Notes under the pieces: generated by a model
Told to the model about the DNA's origin: nothing
Seen by the model: the letters and a program-made list of their open reading frames with translations, nothing else
Databases searched by the model: none
Shown: in pieces, positions 58,944-64,000 of the stretch
Layout: the number at the start of each line of letters is the position of its first letter
How positions within the stretch are numbered: position 1 is the stretch's first letter
Position numbers and translations under genes: made by a program
Assembly: GCF_041052385.1 (NCBI RefSeq)
Contig: NZ_CP163439.1
Coordinates: 8,545,001 to 8,609,000, forward strand
Source: Streptomyces sp. R28
GTDB taxonomy: Bacteria; Actinomycetota; Actinomycetes; Streptomycetales; Streptomycetaceae
DNA length: 64,000 bases
Direction: 5' to 3'

Positions 58944-59759
58944 TCATCCGTTCACCCCGGTGTACCGCTTCAGGCTCCACCGCCACACCAGCCGCGCCGC
59001 CAGATACCCGGCGATCCCGAGCAGCGGAGAGGCCGCCGCAAGCCAGTACGGCACCCCGATGTCGTCGTCGTGGCCGGTCAGGACGGCCGTCGGGAGGTAG
59101 GCGACGAACGCGAGCGGCAGAGCGTACGTCAGGAAGCCGCCCACCGCTCGCGGGAGGACGTTCAGCGGGTAGTTGCCGAACGTGCCGAGCAGTTCCTCCA
59201 GCCAGCGGCTCCAGTAGTCCGCGGCCGGGAAGCGCAGGCAGGCACCGGCCACCACCGTGAACAGGGCCGCCTCCAGCAGCATGCCGCCGATGATCGCGGC
59301 GATCAGGTACGACACCCGGCCCGCCGTCCAGTCCAGGTCGCTGCGGCCGAGCGCGCCCACCATCAGGCCCGCCGCGACCGTGAGGTCGCCGATCGCGTTG
59401 GTCGGGAAGAAGGAGAGCTGGACCTGGCGGTGCACCGGCATGGGGCGCAGCAGATAGATGTCGATCCTTCCCTCCTGGATCTGCCGGCCGATGAAGTGCA
59501 TCCGCCCCAGCAGGAGCACGAACAACCCGTGCGCGAGCATCCGGATCGCCGGGATCAGCAGCACGTCCGAGCTGTCCCAGCCGCCCATCCCGGTGAACCG
59601 CGTCAGCAGCACCGTCGCGAACACGATCACCGACACCTGCCAGATCGCACCGATCGCGATGTTCAGCAGGAACTCGGTGCGGTACTCCATCGCGGCCCGG
59701 ATGTTGAGCAGCGTGATGCGCCAGGCGATGCGCAGGGACTTCACAGCCTTCACCGACAC
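58944..59759 (-). CDS. ABC-2 type exporter permease
   Basis: A 271 aa membrane protein with six predicted spans, of the ABC-2 (DUF990-like) group that usually occurs as a permease pair with one ATPase. The N-terminal RIAWRITLLNIRAAMEYRTEF amphipathic helix and the GRIDIYLLRPMPVHRQV loop are family-like. It is the last gene of a three-gene minus-strand operon, one base after the previous permease stop. Probably exports a lipid-like or toxic compound; cargo unknown. Confidence 0.85.
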   Translation of the reverse strand: MSVKAVKSLRIAWRITLLNIRAAMEYRTEFLLNIAIGAIWQVSVIVFATVLLTRFTGMGGWDSSDVLLIPAIRMLAHGLFVLLLGRMHFIGRQIQEGRIDIYLLRPMPVHRQVQLSFFPTNAIGDLTVAAGLMVGALGRSDLDWTAGRVSYLIAAIIGGMLLEAALFTVVAGACLRFPAADYWSRWLEELLGTFGNYPLNVLPRAVGGFLTYALPLAFVAYLPTAVLTGHDDDIGVPYWLAAASPLLGIAGYLAARLVWRWSLKRYTGVNG

Positions 59760-59760
59760 C

Positions 59761-60567
59761 TCAGCCTCCCTGCGAGATCACGCGCCGCGCGGCCCGCCGC
59801 CACACCCACCGGGTGAACAGCGCCAGCACGACGACCCAGGCGGCCTGGACGGCCAACTGCGCTCCCGCGTCGGACAGTTCGATCCGGCCGACGTAGATCG
59901 ACAGCGGCACGCTCAGCGTCGCCTGGAACGGCAGGAAGCCGCTCAGCGTGATGAACCAGTCCGGGAAGAACCACAGGGGGGCGTACACCCCGGACAGCAG
60001 GTTCTGCGCGAAGATCAGGATCAGCATCGCGGAGTTGTTGCGGATGGTGAAGAAGCACAGCTGGTCGAGGACGAGCATCACGTAGTACAGGACCCACTGG
60101 CCGAGCAGCATGCTCACCACGAACACCCCTGCCACGGCCGCCGACTCGGGGGGTTCCACGACCCCCGCGGCGAGGCAGGCCACGTATCCGCCGAGAGCCC
60201 ACGCCAGCCCGTACAGCTGCTCGCCGAGGGCACGCAGGGCGTAGTAGCGCTGGGGCGGCAGCGGACGCAGGTACCAGTAGACGATCGTGCCGAAGTGCAT
60301 GTGCTGCAGCACCATGTCCCGGCCCGCGGACTGGTCCAACTCCCGCAGCCGGGAGGCGAGTACGGCCAGGACGGCGTAGGTGACCGCCTGGTCGCGGCTG
60401 AGCCCGGCGGTGGTGCCCGTCTGCGCGTACAGGCCGCGCCACAGCGACGCCACCAGGACCACCTGCACGGTCAGCCGGAGCAGGACGGCGGTCATCCGGG
60501 GCGGCGTGTGCAGTTCGCCGAGCGGGGTGACGCGGGCGGCGCGCCAGCCGTGCAGTACGGCGGCCAT
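59761..60567 (-). CDS. ABC-2 type exporter permease
   Basis: A 268 aa membrane protein, second subunit of the exporter. It has the amphipathic start WRAARVTPLGELHTPPRMTA, several spans (VVLVASLWRGLYA; LILIFAQNLLSGVYAPLWF) and the loop IVYWYLRPLPPQRYYALRAL, parallel to the RPMP loop in its partner. ATG at 60567 follows AAGGAG by 6 nt and overlaps the end of the ATPase gene closely. Works with the 60569-61576 ATPase and the 58944-59759 permease. Confidence 0.85.
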   Translation of the reverse strand: MAAVLHGWRAARVTPLGELHTPPRMTAVLLRLTVQVVLVASLWRGLYAQTGTTAGLSRDQAVTYAVLAVLASRLRELDQSAGRDMVLQHMHFGTIVYWYLRPLPPQRYYALRALGEQLYGLAWALGGYVACLAAGVVEPPESAAVAGVFVVSMLLGQWVLYYVMLVLDQLCFFTIRNNSAMLILIFAQNLLSGVYAPLWFFPDWFITLSGFLPFQATLSVPLSIYVGRIELSDAGAQLAVQAAWVVVLALFTRWVWRRAARRVISQGG

Positions 60568-60568
60568 C

Positions 60569-61576
60569 TCAGGCTCCTTCTGCGACGGACTCGGCATGCA
60601 CGTACGCGGCCCGCATCACGTCCTCGAGGTCCGCCTCGTCGAGGGCCAGGTCCGTCACCTCGTACCGCTCGATGACCTGCTTCAGGGCCTGGTGCACGGT
60701 CGGCGCGTCGGGGCCGTCCGGGCCGAAGACCGCCTGCGGACCCTCGTGCCGCAGCAGGGCGATGCCCGGCAGGGAGCCGACCTCGGTGTGCGGGTCGGCG
60801 AGCGTCACCCGCACCTGCCAGGTCGAGCCGAACTTGCGGCGGATCTCGTCGAGGGTGCCGTCCAGGACGAGCCGCCCGTGGTTGATCAGGACGACCCGCT
60901 CGGCGAGCCGCTCGACCTCCGTCATGTCGTGCGTGGTGAGCAGGACCGTACGGCCGCGCTCCTCCACCTGGTGCCGCAGGAACTCCCGCACCTGCTCCTT
61001 CACCACCACGTCCATGCCGATGGTGGGCTCGTCGAGGAAGACCACCGGCGGGTCGTGCAGCAGGGCGGCGGCCAGGTCGGAGCGGACGCGCTGGCCGAGG
61101 GAGAGATGGCGGACCCGGGTGTCCCAGAAGGAGGACAGGTCCAGGAGCTCGTCGAACTCCTTCAGCCGCACCGCGTGTTCGGCCTTCGGCACCTCGTAGA
61201 TGTCGCGCAGGATCGCGAACGACTCGCGCACCGGCAGGTCCCACCACAGCTGGGTGCGCTGCCCGAACACCGTGCCGATGTTACGGGCGTTGCGCTCCCG
61301 CTCCTCGTACGGCACCACGCCGGCGACGCGGGCCTCGCCCGCGGTGGGGGTGAGGATGCCGGTGAGCATCTTGATGGTGGTGGACTTGCCGGCGCCGTTC
61401 GGGCCCAGCAGGGCGAGGAGTTCGCCGGCGGCGACGGAGAAGCTCACGTCGGTGACGGCGTGCTTGGCGACCTTCTGCGGGTTGACCAAAGACCGGAGTG
61501 CGCCCGCGAAACCGGGGCGGCGGACGGTGGTGTGGAAGGTTCGGGACAGGCCACGAACCTCGATGCTGCCATTCAA
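60569..61576 (-). CDS. ABC exporter ATPase
   Basis: A 335 aa ATP-binding subunit: Walker A LLGPNGAGKSTTIKML (about residues 57-72), a Q-loop in TVFGQRTQLWW, signature LSLGQRVRSDLAAALL, Walker B VVFLDEPTIGMD and the switch His in LLTTHDMTEVE. The family usually named for daunorubicin resistance or ABC-2 exporters fits the two permeases that follow. It belongs to the exporter operon only; its sequence is not of the MsiK/MalK type (no C-terminal TOBE-like domain seen), so it does not power the sugar importers. ATG at 61576. Confidence 0.93.
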   Translation of the reverse strand: MNGSIEVRGLSRTFHTTVRRPGFAGALRSLVNPQKVAKHAVTDVSFSVAAGELLALLGPNGAGKSTTIKMLTGILTPTAGEARVAGVVPYEERERNARNIGTVFGQRTQLWWDLPVRESFAILRDIYEVPKAEHAVRLKEFDELLDLSSFWDTRVRHLSLGQRVRSDLAAALLHDPPVVFLDEPTIGMDVVVKEQVREFLRHQVEERGRTVLLTTHDMTEVERLAERVVLINHGRLVLDGTLDEIRRKFGSTWQVRVTLADPHTEVGSLPGIALLRHEGPQAVFGPDGPDAPTVHQALKQVIERYEVTDLALDEADLEDVMRAAYVHAESVAEGA

Positions 61577-61610
61577 CCGACATCAACTCCCTTGACGTGA
61601 AAACAAGTTG

Positions 61611-61640
61611 CGGCCGGTCGGCATGAACGCCGACCGGCCG
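61611..61640 (-). terminator. hairpin terminator for the GH2 gene
   Basis: A perfect 12-bp inverted repeat (61611-61622 and 61629-61640) with a 6-nt loop lies 61 bp downstream of the beta-galactosidase stop. On the minus strand it is followed by a short T-rich stretch (CTTGTTTTC), consistent with termination. Confidence 0.8.
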
Positions 61641-61649
61641 CCGGCGACC

Positions 61650-61666
61650 TTCCGACACTGTCGGAA
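61650..61666. promoter_or_regulatory. 17-bp perfect palindrome
   Basis: TTCCGACACTGTCGGAA has 8-bp perfect arms around a central C, between the GH2 stop and its terminator. It is followed by AT-rich repeats of ATCAATCG-like motifs (61671-61690). It could be an operator for the ABC exporter operon or a second hairpin. Confidence 0.5.
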
Positions 61667-61700
61667 AGTCGATCAATCGGTCAATCGATTAACGGTCTTC

Positions 61701-64000
61701 TTACTCAGCGGTCGAGAAGACGAAGGAGAACTCCGTCGGCTCGGCCCGCAGGTAGTACTGCGGCAGCGGGCCCGGGCCGCAGGACTGCGAGCCGATGCCG
61801 TGCTGGCCGTGGTCGAGGTTGACCCAGACCGTGTCGCCCGCCGCGAGGTCGGTCAGATGCCGGGCGGCCTCCAGCTGCTCGTTGGTCCAGCGGCGGGCGC
61901 TGAACCAGAACTCCGGATCGCCGTCGATCCGCAGCCCGCCGAGCTCCAGCCAGCGGACGTCGGCACGGGCGCCGTTCTCCTGCGGGCGGAGGTACGGCGT
62001 CTGCAGCTCGTCGACGGTGGAGTGCCAGCGGCCGACCATCGACGCCGCCTTGGTGTCCGGGTACGCCTCACCGGGGCCGCCGCCGAACCACCGCACGGCG
62101 TCCGCCTGCGGGAGACCGAACCGGATGCCGAGCCGGGGCAGCGGCACCTTCCAGTCGCCCTCGGGCGTCACGGACACGGTCAGCTTCAGCCGGGTGCCGT
62201 CGGAGGTCCACCGGTACACCGTGGCGAGGCCCACCTCCCAGGCGGCGGGCGCCACCCGGGTCCGTACCGTCAGCGCGTCGTCGCCCAGTTCCACGGCGTC
62301 CAGCCGGTGCCGCATGCGGTGCAGGCCGTACTTGCGCCACAGCATCCCGTAGCGGGTGTCGGTCTGCCACTCGGCGCCGTCGTCGTTGTCGGTGGGCGCC
62401 CGCCACACGTCCAGCCGCGGAGCCGTCACCTCGACGCCGCCGATGGTCCTCAGCGCGCCGGTGCGGGCGTCGAAGGAGGCCGGGCCGAGGGTGATCAGCC
62501 GCTCGCTCGCGGTGGGCCCATCGCTCGCCGCGACCGCCGGCAACGGCCGTGCGGACACCGGGAACTGGCCCCACGCGACCACATGGTCCTTCGGCGCCCA
62601 CGCCGTGTCGGCCGCCAGCAGCGCCCGTACGGTCCGCTGGGTCTCGCCGGCGCTCTCGTGCGCGGGCGGCTCCGGCAGCTTCACGTCCGCCGACTCCCCG
62701 GCGGCGAGGGCCGGCACCGACAGGGCGCCCGCCTCGACCGTCTCGCCGTCCACCTGGTACGACCACTCGAAGGCGAGCCCCGACAGATCGGCGAAGTCGT
62801 ACTTGTTCGTCACGCGCACGGTGCCGTCGGCGCCGTCGGCCTCGATGCGGACCGGCTCGATGACCTTCTTGTACTCGACGAGCCCCGGGGAGGGCGTGCG
62901 GTCCGGGAAGATCAGGCCGTCGCAGACGAAGTTGCCGTCGTGCAGCTCCTCGCCGAAGTCACCGCCGTAGGCGTAGCCCAGCTCGGCGTGCTTGATGCCG
63001 TGGTCGATCCACTCCCAGATGAAGCCGCCCTGGAGCCGGTCGTGCTTCTCGAACAGCTCCTGGTAGTCGGCGAGTCCGCCGGGGCCGTTGCCCATGGCGT
63101 GCCCGTACTCGCACTGGATGAAGGGCAGTCCGCGACGCTTGTGGGTACCGCCGTCGAGGTGCTCCCCGATCTTGTCGACCTCGTCGTGGAAGGCGTACAT
63201 CCGCGAGTACACGTCGGTGTCCCGGCAGTCCCAGTCGCCCTCGTAGTGCACGAGGCGTTCCGGGTCCCGGCCGTGGATCCACTCGGCCATCGCGGTCAGA
63301 CCGCGTCCGGTGCCCGCCTCGTTGCCGAGGGACCAGAACACGATCGACGGGTGGTTCTTGTCGCGCTCGACCATACGGGCGGCGCGGTCCAGGAGGGCCG
63401 GGGTCCAGCGGTCGTCGTCGACGGGGTTGTCGCGCCAGGCCTGCTCGGTGAAGCCGTGCGTCTCGAGGTCGCACTCGTCGATGACCCACAGGCCGTACTC
63501 GTCGCACAGGTCGAGGAAGGCGGGGTGCGGCGGGTAGTGCGAGGTGCGCACCGCGTTGAGGTTGTGCCGCTTCATCAGCAGCACGTCCTCGCGCATGGTC
63601 GCAAGGTCCAGGGCGCGGCCCATCGTAGGGTGCCATTCGTGCCGGTTGACGCCCTTGAAGAGGATCGCCTTGCCGTTGACCTTGATCAGACCGTCTTCGA
63701 GGACGACGGTACGGAAGCCGATGCGCAGCGGTACACGCTCGCCCGCCGTGACCAGCTCGCCGTCGTACAGCTTCGGCGTCTCCGCGGACCACGGCTCGGC
63801 CGCCACCGTCACCGACTCGCCGGTCGCGACATCGATGTCCAGGGCGGGCACGGAAACCCGCCCGTCGACGTCGGAGTCGACGCGCAGGGTGCCTTCGCCG
63901 GTGGTGTGGTCGAAGGAGGCGTGCACGAAGAAGTCGCCCACGCTGCCCGCCGGGCGGTGCAGCAGGGTGACGTCACGGAAGATGCCGGGCAGCCACCACT
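61701..64000 (-). CDS. GH2 beta-galactosidase (LacZ-type), 5-prime end outside the window
   Basis: The window holds about 765 C-terminal codons; the frame stays open to position 64000, so the N-terminal sugar-binding domain is incomplete. Catalytic features: the GH2 signature block around RTSHYPPHPAFLDLCDEYGL, acid/base Glu in SIVFWSLGNEAGTG, and nucleophile Glu in PFIQCEYGHAMGNG. The C-terminal beta-sandwich (Bgal_small_N) has LDVWRAPTDNDDG and the end GIGSQSCGPGPLPQYYL. It hydrolyses terminal beta-galactose, as released from galactan or AGP side chains, completing the cluster's chemistry. No signal can be assessed. Confidence 0.93.
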   Translation of the reverse strand, partial: WWLPGIFRDVTLLHRPAGSVGDFFVHASFDHTTGEGTLRVDSDVDGRVSVPALDIDVATGESVTVAAEPWSAETPKLYDGELVTAGERVPLRIGFRTVVLEDGLIKVNGKAILFKGVNRHEWHPTMGRALDLATMREDVLLMKRHNLNAVRTSHYPPHPAFLDLCDEYGLWVIDECDLETHGFTEQAWRDNPVDDDRWTPALLDRAARMVERDKNHPSIVFWSLGNEAGTGRGLTAMAEWIHGRDPERLVHYEGDWDCRDTDVYSRMYAFHDEVDKIGEHLDGGTHKRRGLPFIQCEYGHAMGNGPGGLADYQELFEKHDRLQGGFIWEWIDHGIKHAELGYAYGGDFGEELHDGNFVCDGLIFPDRTPSPGLVEYKKVIEPVRIEADGADGTVRVTNKYDFADLSGLAFEWSYQVDGETVEAGALSVPALAAGESADVKLPEPPAHESAGETQRTVRALLAADTAWAPKDHVVAWGQFPVSARPLPAVAASDGPTASERLITLGPASFDARTGALRTIGGVEVTAPRLDVWRAPTDNDDGAEWQTDTRYGMLWRKYGLHRMRHRLDAVELGDDALTVRTRVAPAAWEVGLATVYRWTSDGTRLKLTVSVTPEGDWKVPLPRLGIRFGLPQADAVRWFGGGPGEAYPDTKAASMVGRWHSTVDELQTPYLRPQENGARADVRWLELGGLRIDGDPEFWFSARRWTNEQLEAARHLTDLAAGDTVWVNLDHGQHGIGSQSCGPGPLPQYYLRAEPTEFSFVFSTAE

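Noticed and set aside
60569..61576. ATPase for the sugar importers
   Set aside because: It is in an operon with two ABC-2 exporter permeases and resembles drug-exporter ATPases, not MalK/MsiK.

Overview
This is high-GC actinobacterial DNA, almost certainly from a Streptomyces. The evidence is third-position G/C saturation, GTG starts, Tat-type lipoprotein signals, several LacI-family sugar regulators, and sugar ABC importers that lack their own ATPase. I see no rRNA, tRNA, CRISPR array or transposase. All family assignments come from reading motifs, not from database searches.

Region 1 (1-2.9 kb) holds a ThuA-like protein, a SAM methyltransferase and, convergent across a strong hairpin, a Tat-exported ferritin-like protein. 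Region 2 (3.3-12.1 kb, minus strand) is a sugar uptake operon: binding lipoprotein, two permeases, a cytoplasmic GH43 enzyme and a LacI repressor. It is followed by a second LacI gene and a 2-hydroxyacid dehydrogenase. Region 3 (12.6-24.1 kb, plus strand) is a second importer operon: Tat-lipoprotein binding protein, two permeases, a GH28-like beta-helix hydrolase, two alginate-lyase-fold lyases and a type-B esterase with two signs of decay. Convergent to it lie a GH127 beta-L-arabinofuranosidase and a third LacI gene, then a homocysteine methyltransferase.

Region 4 (28.3-35.2 kb, minus strand) looks unrelated to sugar use. It encodes a protein with two zeta-toxin kinase domains, a STAND-type ATPase and a repeat-rich surface protein. 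It interrupts the carbohydrate genes and is the best candidate for an uncharacterised system. Region 5 (35.2-42.6 kb) returns to secreted carbohydrate enzymes: GH43 exo-arabinofuranosidase, GH43 exo-beta-1,3-galactanase with a ricin-type lectin domain, PL4 rhamnogalacturonan lyase, CE12 acetylesterase and a DUF2264 protein (GH154-like). With GH127, GH28 and the GH2 beta-galactosidase at the right edge, the set fits removal of side chains and backbone of rhamnogalacturonan-I and arabinogalactan protein from plant cell walls.

Region 6 (42.5-56.6 kb) is mixed: small hypothetical, DinB-like, PEP-mutase-like, Nudix, cupin, cyclase-fold, TetR, phosphotransferase, endonuclease/phosphatase-jacalin and His-rich PHP genes. 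It also has four broken genes: a frameshifted secreted protein, a protease remnant, and a hydrolase and FtsX permease that meet at one deletion-like junction. Region 7 (56.8-64 kb) has a large secreted repeat protein, an ABC-2 exporter operon and the GH2 gene, which runs off the window.

Two families of short palindromes, AAGCGCTT and AACCGNTT, recur in the carbohydrate promoters and link the regions into a probable LacI-controlled network.
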